The translations under genes and the position numbers were made by a program. A DNA stretch of 28,864 bases from positions 1 through 28,864 of the forward strand of contig CAZIGK010000024.1 in NCBI GenBank assembly GCA_964538615.1. Direction: 5' to 3'. How positions within the stretch are numbered: position 1 is the stretch's first letter; the number at the start of each line of letters is the position of its first letter. Positions 1-6,589 of the stretch are shown here, piece by piece. This DNA comes from CAZIGK01 sp964538615. Lineage in GTDB: Bacteria; Pseudomonadota; Alphaproteobacteria; Rickettsiales; RI-342. The notes under the pieces are model-generated. The model was not told the DNA's origin and ran no database searches. It saw only the letters and a list, made by a program, of their open reading frames with translations.

Positions 1-25
1 ATGTGGTAATATGTTCAAACGTCAT
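1..25 (-). CDS. 5' end of a second copy of the 86-aa small ORF (cut by window edge)
   Basis: An ATG at 25-23 opens a frame reading M-T-F-E-H-I-T-T before the window ends. These codons are identical to the first codons of the small ORF at 481-741, and the DNA of 1-55 equals 717-771 base for base. The start lies inside the last codons of the larger gene at 15-497, the same 11-bp overlap seen in the first copy. Only eight codons are visible, so whether the rest is intact is unknown. Confidence 0.6.
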
Positions 26-497
26 AGCCCATATACTCCCTGAAATCTTCTGTTATACGTATTAACAACCGCTTTTCCCAATCGGGCGTCATGGGATGCA
101 AAGCCCCACGGAAATAAATCCTTATAATATGGTTAGGATTTTCCAGACGCGTTGAAGTTTTCACCCTACCCATTTCATACGCATGTACTGCTTCGATGAT
201 AAGAGGCTTGAAAGTTGCTTCATCAACCAAAGGGTCACAAAATACCTCAAACAATTCATATTCTCTTACAGAATACCCGTTTTCTTTTGGTCGCATATCC
301 TCATAAAACCGCATCAAAATTTTGCCGTCCGGGTGAAGGAAGGCAAAACGCCCCCCCCCTCCACGGTGACCATTACGACCATATTCGCTAGACTTCAGGC
401 ACAATAATTCCATGTTTCTTTCAGCATCATAGGCGCGGTCGTAACCATACTCACGATTCGGCATTCTTGCCCCGCTTTTATCATACACAAAAACCAT
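15..497 (-). CDS. Unknown protein, second tandem paralogue (161 aa or 160 aa class)
   Basis: I do not recognise this family. It is a clear paralogue of the product of 731-1240. Both share an N-terminal RAYDAE-x2-MELLC block, the glycine-rich GRNGHRGGGGR motif, a FLHP-GKILM block, a YELF-VFCDP block, a FKPLIIEAV block, IYFRGALHP, and the exact C-terminus TEDFREYMGYDV. No signal peptide or membrane segment is visible. A GTG at 503 is also in frame, but ATG 497 is preferred because GGAGAG lies about 5 nt upstream. The start lies inside the 3' end of the 86-aa ORF and the stop overlaps the next small ORF, so the array is probably translated by coupling. The DNA is more AT-rich than the capsule genes. 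A run of nine G (coding strand) encodes the glycine motif. A toxin/immunity role is one guess from layout only. Confidence 0.75.
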   Translation of the reverse strand: MVFVYDKSGARMPNREYGYDRAYDAERNMELLCLKSSEYGRNGHRGGGGRFAFLHPDGKILMRFYEDMRPKENGYSVREYELFEVFCDPLVDEATFKPLIIEAVHAYEMGRVKTSTRLENPNHIIRIYFRGALHPMTPDWEKRLLIRITEDFREYMGYDV

Positions 498-741
498 CAG
501 CACTCTCCATGTTTACACTCTGCCCCTGATAGGCAGGGTTATCCTGTAATTCTCTAATGAAAAAACTGGAATGTTTACCGCCCCAAACCTCGCCACTATA
601 CAGCATTTTGACCTGCGCTCCTGCCGGTGCATCAACCTTCATTTGATGCAACAACTGCAACAGTTGCTGCTCGGTCATGCCGGAATGAGCATTGATATAA
701 GTTACTGCCGCTTCCCATGTGGTAATATGTTCAAACGTCAT
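481..741 (-). CDS. Unknown 86-aa protein between two paralogues
   Basis: This small, probably soluble protein has no recognised family. Its N-terminal half looks helical (TEQQLLQLLHQMK), followed by a short LYSGEVWGGKHSSFFI segment. It starts at ATG 741, overlapping the last 11 bp of the upstream paralogue (ATGACGTTTGA). GGAG lies about 10 nt upstream, within that gene. Its own 3' end overlaps the start of the next large gene by 17 bp. A near-identical start recurs at position 25, so the small gene is part of the repeated unit. The conserved overlaps on both sides argue that it is a real gene and not a shadow. The short length could mean a fragment of a longer toxin-like domain, but nothing proves that. 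Confidence 0.6.
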   Translation of the reverse strand: MTFEHITTWEAAVTYINAHSGMTEQQLLQLLHQMKVDAPAGAQVKMLYSGEVWGGKHSSFFIRELQDNPAYQGQSVNMESADGFCV

Positions 742-1240
742 AGCCCATATACTCCCTGAAATCTTCTGTTACGCCATTGAGTAGGCCTTTGCATAGATTG
801 CGCAATTCTCCATCCTCTGTCCAAGGATGCAGTGCGCCACGGAAGTAAATCCTTTTAACTTCCGCTTGCTCGCTGTAGCGCGCACGCAAAAAAGCCTCAA
901 CTGCTTCAATAATCAAAGGTTTAAAAACCTCTTCTTCCACTGGGGGATCACAAAAAACGTGAAACAATTCATAGTCTATTAATGCATGACCATCATCGGC
1001 ATAGGTGGTGTCATCATAATATTGCATCAAAATTTTGCCCCCCGGATGCAGAAAAGCATAACGCCCCCCCCCTCCACGGTGACCATTGCGCCCCACATCA
1101 CCGGCATGTATGCACAATAATTCCATTTTCTTTTCTGCATCATAGGCGCGGCTAGCAAATAATTTTCCATTGGGCAATCGTGCGCCACCCTCTGTTCGGG
1201 TCTTGCCATCCACATGCACACCTTCATACACAAATGCCAT
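731..1240 (-). CDS. Unknown protein, first tandem paralogue (169 aa)
   Basis: This is the first gene of the array in the direction of transcription and the paralogue of 15-497. It shares GRNGHRGGGGR, FLHP-GKILM, FKPLIIEAV, IYFRGALHP and the exact C-terminal TEDFREYMGYDV. The N-terminus carries a short insertion relative to the other copy. I chose ATG 1240, two codons after an in-frame GTG at 1246, because AGGGGGG sits about 5 nt before the ATG. The run of nine G at 1064-1072 (C on the plus strand) is also present in the other copy at 351-359, the kind of tract that can slip and switch a gene off. No secretion signal or membrane helix is visible. Family and function are unknown. Confidence 0.75.
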   Translation of the reverse strand: MAFVYEGVHVDGKTRTEGGARLPNGKLFASRAYDAEKKMELLCIHAGDVGRNGHRGGGGRYAFLHPGGKILMQYYDDTTYADDGHALIDYELFHVFCDPPVEEEVFKPLIIEAVEAFLRARYSEQAEVKRIYFRGALHPWTEDGELRNLCKGLLNGVTEDFREYMGYDV

Positions 1241-1246
1241 CAGCAC

Positions 1247-1621
1247 CCCCCTACTTTTACAGTTTTTTAATCTCTATACACGCAGTTCATCATCATGAAA
1301 AGAAAATTATTTTCAAAGTCAGCAACTTAAGTCGTGAAGACGATTACTTGTCGAAGCAAGACTCCCCTTAAACGCCTGCAACATTGTGCGTCGAAAGCTC
1401 AGCCATGGTCAGCATTAGGCGTCAGGGTAATAATGCTGTTGTGCGGAGTCTCCACAGAAAAATTCATCACAAAATCCCACAGCCGAAGTGTTGACTGCAC
1501 CACTACCGCATAATAAGTCACTGGGGAGATTCTTAGAATGTATATTCACGAGATACCAAATGCCCATCCAAAGGCCTATGTAACGATAAACAAGAGGAAA
1601 GGTTAAACTCGCGCCTCACAC
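1247..1621. other. Intergenic stretch without recognised gene
   Basis: I see no supported coding region here. An 8-bp inverted repeat (cagcatta at 1410-1417, taatgctg at 1431-1438) has no U-run beside it on either strand and is not a terminator. The part next to 1247 should hold the promoter of the minus-strand array. The best hexamers there (TTTTCA, 17 nt, TATAGA) are poor, so I do not call one. Confidence 0.5.
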
Positions 1622-1669
1622 ATCCGTAAAACAAAACGGGTCGGAGGGGGAAAACCCCGCCGACCCGTT
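1622..1669 (-). terminator. Rho-independent terminator of rpsB-tsf
   Basis: AACGGGTCGG (1635-1644) pairs perfectly with CCGACCCGTT (1660-1669), and an inner GGGG-aaaa-CCCC extends the helix. On the minus strand the hairpin is followed by UUUUGUUUUA. It begins 30 nt after the tsf stop codon, so it ends the ribosomal operon and separates it from the array on the left. Confidence 0.9.
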
Positions 1670-1698
1670 GACCATACAGTCAATAGCGAATGGAACGT

Positions 1699-2625
1699 TT
1701 ATGCAGCGCCCGCCATTTTGCTCACTTCCGCAGCAAAATCATCCGCTTCTTTCTCAATGCCTTCACCCAGTTGGAAACGCACGAAACCGGTCAGTTCCAC
1801 AGGCGCACCCAGCTCTTTTGCAAAACTGGTCACCGCTTCAGAAACTTTGGCTTTGCCATCCATCACATACACTTGCTCCAGCAGCACCACTTCTTCGTAG
1901 TACTTGCGCACCCGACCTTCGATCATTTTTTCAATGATATCATCCGGCTTGCCAGATGCTTTTGCCTGCTCACGGAAAATATTACGCTCACGCTCTACCA
2001 GCGATGCATCCAAATCCTCACGCCCCAGAGACTCAGGACGGGAAGCCGCAATATGCATAGCAATCTGACGACCAAAATCCGCCAGCTTTTCTTTGTCGCC
2101 GGATGATTTCAGCGCCACCAAAATCCCAATTTTTCCCAAACCAGGCTTCACAGCGTTGTGAACATACGATGCAACAATGCCATCACCTTCCACTTTCAGG
2201 AAAGCCGCACGACGCAAGTTCATGTTTTCACCAATCACAGCAATCGCGTTAGCAATTTCTTCTTTCACGCTACGACCCGTTGCTGGGTATTGCGCTGCTT
2301 CCAATGCTTCCAGATTGTTCACATCCAGTGCTTTGGTCGCAACATTTTCCACCATCGTCTGGAACTGCTCGTTGCGTGCTACGAAATCTGTTTCCGCGTT
2401 CACTTCCACCACAGCACCCAATGTGCCTTTTACTGCCACAGCCACCAGACCGTCTGCCGCCGTACGGCCAGCCTTTTTTGCCGCCGCTGCCAAACCTTTC
2501 GCACGCAGCCAGTCAATCGCTTCTTCCATGTTACCGTTGGTTTCGGTCAGGGCTTTTTTGCAGTCCATCATGCCCGCGCCAGTTTTTTCACGCAGGTCTT
2601 TAATTGCAGCAGCAGATACACTCAT
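1699..2625 (-). CDS. tsf: Elongation factor Ts
   Basis: EF-Ts is the cytoplasmic guanine-nucleotide exchange factor that recycles EF-Tu-GDP to the GTP form during translation. The 308-aa product begins with a UBA-like domain (about residues 5-45, with LREKTGAGMMDCKKAL) and has the EF-Tu-contacting TDFVARNEQF motif at 79-88. The rest is the two-subdomain core. The length is usual for alphaproteobacteria, longer than the roughly 283 aa of E. coli. ATG 2625 is preceded by AAAGGA at suitable spacing. It lies 95 bp after rpsB, the widely conserved order, and ends before a strong terminator. Nothing unusual is seen. Confidence 0.98.
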   Translation of the reverse strand: MSVSAAAIKDLREKTGAGMMDCKKALTETNGNMEEAIDWLRAKGLAAAAKKAGRTAADGLVAVAVKGTLGAVVEVNAETDFVARNEQFQTMVENVATKALDVNNLEALEAAQYPATGRSVKEEIANAIAVIGENMNLRRAAFLKVEGDGIVASYVHNAVKPGLGKIGILVALKSSGDKEKLADFGRQIAMHIAASRPESLGREDLDASLVERERNIFREQAKASGKPDDIIEKMIEGRVRKYYEEVVLLEQVYVMDGKAKVSEAVTSFAKELGAPVELTGFVRFQLGEGIEKEADDFAAEVSKMAGAA

Positions 2626-2674
2626 TGCCGTGTCCTTTCAAAAATATCATTACGCCTTATTAGCACCCATATCC

Positions 2675-2698
2675 GGGAGAAGAGACACCTTCTCTCCC
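2675..2698 (-). promoter_or_regulatory. Intercistronic hairpin between rpsB and tsf
   Basis: GGGAGAAG (2675-2682) can pair with CTTCTC-T-CCC (2689-2698) with one bulged base and a 6-nt loop. No U-run follows, so it is not a complete terminator. It may act as an attenuator, a processing site or a 3' stabiliser that adjusts S2 against EF-Ts levels; that role is inferred from position. Confidence 0.4.
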
Positions 2699-2720
2699 CC
2701 CAGATGATTGTGCGTTCCAA

Positions 2721-3488
2721 TTAAGCAGCAGCTTCTTCCTGAGCGCCATCTGCCTTGGCAGGCATGTCTTTCTCGCCCAGATCCACGCCGCTTTTCACCA
2801 TACCGGTTTCAATACCGGCCAGTACTGCATCCCCCACCAGACGGGTGTAGAGTTCAATAGCGCGGCCAGAATCATCGTTACCAGGTACTGGGAAAGTGAT
2901 GCCATCCGGGTCAGAATTGCTGTCCAGAATAGCCACTACCGGAATACCCAAACGGTTTGCTTCCGCAATAGCCAACGCTTCTTTATTGGTGTCAATCACC
3001 ACCAGCATATCCGGCAGACCGCCCATATCACGAATCCCGCCCAAAGCCGCATCCAGCTTCTCGCGCTGACGGTTCAGTTGCAGGCGCTCTTTCTTGGTCA
3101 GGCCAGAAACTTCGCTTTCCAGTAGTTCCTCAATCTCTTTCAGGCGCTTGATGCTGTTGGAGATGGTTTTCCAATTGGTCAGCATACCGCCCAGCCAACG
3201 CTCGTTCACATAGTACTGGCCGCAACGCTTAGCGGATTCTGCAACAATGTCCTTCGCCTGACGCTTAGTACCCACAAACAATACGCGGCCATTTTTAGCC
3301 ACCACATCATTCACAGCTTTCAGGGCACGCTGCAACATCGGCACGGTTTGTTGCAGGTCAATAATATGCACATCGTTACGAATACCGAACAGGAAAGGAG
3401 ACATTTTCGGGTTCCAGCGGCGGGTCTTGTGACCAAAGTGAACACCGGCTTCCATCAGCTCGCGCATGGTAAAATTAGGCAATGCCAT
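2721..3488 (-). CDS. rpsB: 30S ribosomal protein S2
   Basis: S2 is a late-assembling protein of the small ribosomal subunit, needed for S1 binding and translation initiation. The 255-aa product has the family hallmarks: MRELMEAGVHFGHKTRRWNP near the N-terminus, IIDLQQT, the VLFVGTKRQAKDIV block, YYVNERWLGGMLTNW, and the LPDMLVVIDTNKE and LGIPVVAILDSNSDPD blocks. The C-terminal tail ends in a glutamate/alanine-rich stretch common in alphaproteobacteria. ATG 3488 has GGAG about 10 nt upstream. It is the first gene of the rpsB-tsf unit. Confidence 0.98.
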   Translation of the reverse strand: MALPNFTMRELMEAGVHFGHKTRRWNPKMSPFLFGIRNDVHIIDLQQTVPMLQRALKAVNDVVAKNGRVLFVGTKRQAKDIVAESAKRCGQYYVNERWLGGMLTNWKTISNSIKRLKEIEELLESEVSGLTKKERLQLNRQREKLDAALGGIRDMGGLPDMLVVIDTNKEALAIAEANRLGIPVVAILDSNSDPDGITFPVPGNDDSGRAIELYTRLVGDAVLAGIETGMVKSGVDLGEKDMPAKADGAQEEAAA

Positions 3489-3546
3489 CTTGTAATACTC
3501 CAGATAAAAAAAATCAGTCGAACCGTTATTCCTCCACAGGCTGCAT

Positions 3547-3566
3547 GTTGATGGAACCCCATCAAC
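3547..3566 (-). promoter_or_regulatory. Perfect 8-bp hairpin in the rpsB leader
   Basis: GTTGATGG (3547-3554) and CCATCAAC (3559-3566) form a perfect stem with a 4-nt loop, 59 bp upstream of the rpsB start. S2 is known in other bacteria to repress its own operon through leader RNA structure, so this could be part of such a site. I did not match it to a named leader family. Confidence 0.4.
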
Positions 3567-3736
3567 ACACGGAACGCTGGCGCATCAAGAGGTCACCCCT
3601 TGCTGGAGCTGGCGGCCTGTGTGTGGTTTATCCACTCTCTTCACAGAAAAAAATGGAGGGTGTTCCATAACCTGAAACCCCAAATCACGCAAGCTTTTTC
3701 TTCGCTATCAGGCAACACACCAGAGCGCACGGGCTG

Positions 3737-4429
3737 CTATCGCGCCAGATTCAGTCGTAACTCCACCCGCCGATTCAACGCCCTGCCCGCTACAGCATCT
3801 TCAGTTGCCAGCGGCTCACTATCTGCGGCGTCGCGTACAAACAGACGGGCGGGTTCAATACCTGCATCCATGAGGGTTTGGGCAATATGCCGTGCCCAGG
3901 AGCGACTCAAGGCAACTTCTCTGCTATTGGCATGCCCAATCACTTCCACATACAGCATGGGAAAGCCCTGCAATACCGGAAGCAGACGCACAATCGCATC
4001 ACTTGCCACATCATAGTCCGCTTTGGCGGCCACATCCCGTTTCAGCACCGGCAACAATAGCCGCCGTGTCTCGCCATACACATCAATCGGCAAACCCTGC
4101 GCCTGCAGTGCGGTGTCAATCATCTGCCATTGCTCTTCCGCGCTGGGGCAACGCACCGGAGTAGCTTCCGCCAGACTCCGCCCCTGCAAGCACATCAGTT
4201 GGTCCTGCTCTTTCTGCACATGTCGTTGCATGGCACCTTTATGCAGGTGCGCCACAATCTGCATCAATTCCTGCTTTTCTTCCGGGCTACGCTCGCGGGT
4301 GAGTCGTTGTTCCACAAACCATGGAGCTGCAGGTTGCTGACACGCCACAAGACAAAGCAACAACAGCGCGGGCAAGCATGCCCGCACATGCCGCACGCTT
4401 TGTGCTGTCCGCCCAATATAATCGCTCAT
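3737..4429 (-). CDS. OmpA-like peptidoglycan-binding lipoprotein
   Basis: This is a predicted outer-membrane lipoprotein of 230 aa. With the start at ATG 4429 the protein opens with an arginine-containing n-region, a leucine-rich core and lipobox LVAC, giving lipidated Cys30. The C-terminal third resembles an OmpA domain: VEVIGHANSREVALSRSWA, then an ARLFVRD segment and the closing ALNRRVELRL motif that normally lines the peptidoglycan-binding groove. The frame is open to 4513, directly after the TadG-like gene, but the extra 28 residues are polar and lack a ribosome site. AGGG precedes ATG 4429. As the last gene of the tad-like operon it may anchor the surface apparatus to the wall. The usual NX2LSX2RAX2V core is degenerate (SREVALSRSWARHI). 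Confidence 0.75.
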   Translation of the reverse strand: MSDYIGRTAQSVRHVRACLPALLLLCLVACQQPAAPWFVEQRLTRERSPEEKQELMQIVAHLHKGAMQRHVQKEQDQLMCLQGRSLAEATPVRCPSAEEQWQMIDTALQAQGLPIDVYGETRRLLLPVLKRDVAAKADYDVASDAIVRLLPVLQGFPMLYVEVIGHANSREVALSRSWARHIAQTLMDAGIEPARLFVRDAADSEPLATEDAVAGRALNRRVELRLNLAR

Positions 4430-4513
4430 CCCACACACCCTGTTTAGTGTTTGTCTCCACTCTTTTATCATGAAGCCGTGCCCATGACTACGACCTGTGC
4501 ATTGCCTAGGCAT

Positions 4514-5029
4514 TTATCGCAGTCGCAAATGCTCAGACAGGTTCGGCACATCTGCCCCATAACGTATGATGGGGTATTCCGCCTGCATTTCCACATGTTC
4601 TTCTCCCTGCAAGCGTCCCAACAGGGTTGGCCAGCGCACATGCGCCACAATTTTCAGGCTACGTCCACCATCCCCTTGCCCAATATGGGGGCCATCCACA
4701 TCAGCCCCCATATAATCTCTGGGGAAATTCGCGTGGAAAAACCGATTAGCGGAATAGATGACATCTTCCTCATTCATCAGCTTCACATCCTGCACGCCTC
4801 CAGCCTCCCATTCTTCCACGGTTTTCACCATCAGCATAAACTCAGCGGTGGCTCCTCCGGCCAAGGCTGCTGCATAGAGCGCCGCCTCCAGTCTGCTCCG
4901 CAGCAGGTACATGCGGGCGGCATCCAGCCCCAGCATCATGGCCAGCACCACCACTACCAGCACCCCCACCAGCATCACGCTAATCGCCCCTTCCTCCTGT
5001 CGCCAGAAACTCTTGTATCCGCGTATCAT
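4514..5029 (-). CDS. TadG-like pilus assembly membrane protein
   Basis: The 171-aa protein has a short basic N-terminus, the EEGAIS motif and one hydrophobic helix (about residues 17-36), followed by a periplasmic domain. This is the layout of TadE/TadG minor pseudopilins. The motif resembles the G-x4-E processing region of prepilin-like proteins. The ALYAAALAGG segment after the helix is typical of TadG-type proteins, which usually run longer, so this is a short member. ATG 5029 overlaps the stop of the preceding gene as ATGA, indicating translational coupling. Known relatives assist Flp/Tad pilus secretion; no Tad ATPase, secretin or Flp pilin is in this window. Confidence 0.6.
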   Translation of the reverse strand: MIRGYKSFWRQEEGAISVMLVGVLVVVVLAMMLGLDAARMYLLRSRLEAALYAAALAGGATAEFMLMVKTVEEWEAGGVQDVKLMNEEDVIYSANRFFHANFPRDYMGADVDGPHIGQGDGGRSLKIVAHVRWPTLLGRLQGEEHVEMQAEYPIIRYGADVPNLSEHLRLR

Positions 5030-5613
5030 CGCTTCACCTCCAGCACCTTATCCAGAGGGTAATCGTTACTGGTACGGTAGTAACCTTCCCGTTCCAGTAC
5101 CTGCCCCCCTATCCCCACCACCTGACTGATCAGCGGTTGATACTCTAACCAAAGTTTCACATGTACCAGATGCTCCTTGGGTTGCACTTGCAATGCCGAA
5201 GGTAACGCATGGTATTTTCCCTCAGCAATCTTTCCCTCCCCCGCGCCCTCCCGCCACCAATGAAAAGCGCAGCTTCTCTCATCGCACCCATATTGACGAA
5301 TACGCATGCGCATACGGTGCCGATGCCCGCCCTTTTCTCCCATCACCTCTTCTGCCTGCACAAACAGCCGCTCCACATCCTCCTCAGACACACGGGTCAT
5401 TTGCGCCAATATGGTTCCCACATTGCTGACGGTTTTTTCCATGCGCGCAACAGTACGCAGGTAATAGAACACCTCCGATCCCCCTAATGCCAGCAGAGAC
5501 AGCAACGGTAAAGCAAAGGCAAATTCCATCATGGCGGCTGCCCGTTCACATTGCCAGAAGCTGCGCAGGCACGCCCGCTGCCTGCATCGGTGTGTGCGTC
5601 TATATCGGCTCAT
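5026..5613 (-). CDS. TadE/TadF-like pseudopilin
   Basis: This is a single-pass membrane protein of 195 aa. A basic N-terminus (about 22 residues, several Arg) leads to CERAAAMMEFAFALPLLSLL, a TadE-type motif where a glutamate sits five residues into the hydrophobic helix. The helix is followed by a roughly 130-aa periplasmic domain with several cysteines. I chose ATG 5613; upstream in-frame starts would lengthen an already atypical N-terminus. The start overlaps the end of the preceding TadE by 14 bp. It probably works with the other two TadE-like proteins in pilus or surface-structure assembly. The assignment rests on the motif and the operon. Confidence 0.65.
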   Translation of the reverse strand: MSRYRRTHRCRQRACLRSFWQCERAAAMMEFAFALPLLSLLALGGSEVFYYLRTVARMEKTVSNVGTILAQMTRVSEEDVERLFVQAEEVMGEKGGHRHRMRMRIRQYGCDERSCAFHWWREGAGEGKIAEGKYHALPSALQVQPKEHLVHVKLWLEYQPLISQVVGIGGQVLEREGYYRTSNDYPLDKVLEVKR

Positions 5614-6112
5614 AACGCAACAATCCCCGGCTCTCAATATCTGGCAGCCGTCCCAGCAATGTCTGGGTAAAAGGCAAAATCGGCTGCCAGTCATAATGTA
5701 CGTTCACTAAAATCACCTCAGCAGCGGAGGCCGCGCCAGTTATCGCAAGAATATTCGCATCCACCACAATCGGCTCATCGGGCTGAACAGGGTTAAAAAT
5801 ACGTTGGTTACGCTTGTAATAACTATCGCTATTACCAAACATACTCAGCGTCAGATGCAGCCGATCAGCATCCAGAAGCCGTGCCGGATCCTGCTGCTGC
5901 AGGTGCTTCTTCAACCCTTGGCGAATCTCTTTTTCATCCCCACGTCCCATCAGGGTGGCGTTGCAGGCTTGCGCCACCACAGCTTCCAATACGGTGGCGT
6001 GAAAAAAATAGCTTCCTACTTCCAGCATCAGGGTCATCAGCATCAGCAGCACCGGAAACACCAGCGCAAACTCAACAGCGGTGCTACCTTCCTGATGCCG
6101 GACAAAACCCAT
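5600..6112 (-). CDS. TadE-like pseudopilin
   Basis: The 170-aa protein opens with MGFVRHQEGSTAVEFALVFP, a textbook TadE N-terminus: a short basic lead, G-S-T-A-V-E-F, then a hydrophobic helix to about residue 33. The conserved glutamate +5 from the glycine is the hallmark of prepilin-peptidase substrates of the Tad system. The remaining 130 residues form a periplasmic domain. It starts 2 bp after the stop of the upstream small gene and overlaps the downstream TadE-like gene, so it lies inside one operon. This is the best-supported TadE member of the three. Confidence 0.75.
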   Translation of the reverse strand: MGFVRHQEGSTAVEFALVFPVLLMLMTLMLEVGSYFFHATVLEAVVAQACNATLMGRGDEKEIRQGLKKHLQQQDPARLLDADRLHLTLSMFGNSDSYYKRNQRIFNPVQPDEPIVVDANILAITGAASAAEVILVNVHYDWQPILPFTQTLLGRLPDIESRGLLRYEPI

Positions 6113-6114
6113 GG

Positions 6115-6396
6115 CTATTGCGTAGCCTGCTGCGCCTGATGCCGCAGACTATCCAGCTCATGGCGGCTTAACGCCTCCCCCAGCGTCAATACATGCCGCT
6201 CAATCTCGGAAAGAGGCAAAGCCAGCAATCCGTCTGCCGTCATGTTCTGCTGTTGCAGATAGGCTTTCATATCCTGCAAAAAACGGTAACTGGGCAGTGC
6301 GTTAGACATCAAGGCCATCATGCCAAATAACAATACATCCTCCCGGTCAAAATACACCTCGGATGGATCCGGCTCGTGACAGCAATCTTTTCCCAT
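6115..6396 (-). CDS. Small conserved-looking protein heading the tad-like operon
   Basis: I do not recognise this 93-aa protein. It begins MGKDCCHEPDPSEVYFDRED, with a Cys-Cys pair, then a short hydrophobic stretch (LLFGMMALM) and a helical C-terminus rich in Gln, Glu and His. I chose ATG 6396 because GAGG stands 9 nt upstream. The frame is open to 6504, but that extension would run through the promoter and terminator. It is the first gene after a near-consensus promoter and is followed 2 bp later by the TadE gene, so a role in the same apparatus is likely. Confidence 0.6.
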   Translation of the reverse strand: MGKDCCHEPDPSEVYFDREDVLLFGMMALMSNALPSYRFLQDMKAYLQQQNMTADGLLALPLSEIERHVLTLGEALSRHELDSLRHQAQQATQ

Positions 6397-6432
6397 GGAA
6401 AAACACCTCATAACGCATCTGTGAAGAACTGC

Positions 6433-6461
6433 ATCATAGGAGGCGCCTGCGCCCCTGTCAA
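6433..6461 (-). promoter_or_regulatory. Near-consensus sigma70 promoter of the tad-like operon
   Basis: On the minus strand TTGACA (6456-6461) is separated by exactly 17 nt from TATGAT (6433-6438). That is a perfect -35 box and a -10 box with one mismatch. Transcription would start near 6426, about 30 nt upstream of ATG 6396. The site lies just past the terminator of the polyamine operon, which gives the tad-like genes an independent start. Confidence 0.75.
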
Positions 6462-6481
6462 AACGTTGCGCACATGCCGTT

Positions 6482-6518
6482 AAAAAAACACCCCCGCAAG
6501 CCATCGCTGCGAGGGTGT
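6482..6518 (-). terminator. Rho-independent terminator of the polyamine operon
   Basis: ACACCCCCGCA (6488-6498) pairs with TGCGAGGGTGT (6508-6518) through an 11-bp stem with one C-A mismatch and a 9-nt loop. On the minus strand it is followed by seven U (6482-6488, the last shared with the stem). It lies 72 nt past the stop of the deoxyhypusine synthase-like gene. Confidence 0.88.
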
Positions 6519-6589
6519 AGGCTACATAGAATCTGCCGTGGAAGGATGTCCGTATTACCGGAAACAGAGCCTAACGTACAAAAGCAGAG

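Noticed and set aside
3489..3736. Promoter for rpsB
   Set aside because: Several hexamer pairs (for example TTGCGT-17-TATGGA on the minus strand) match the consensus too poorly to call.
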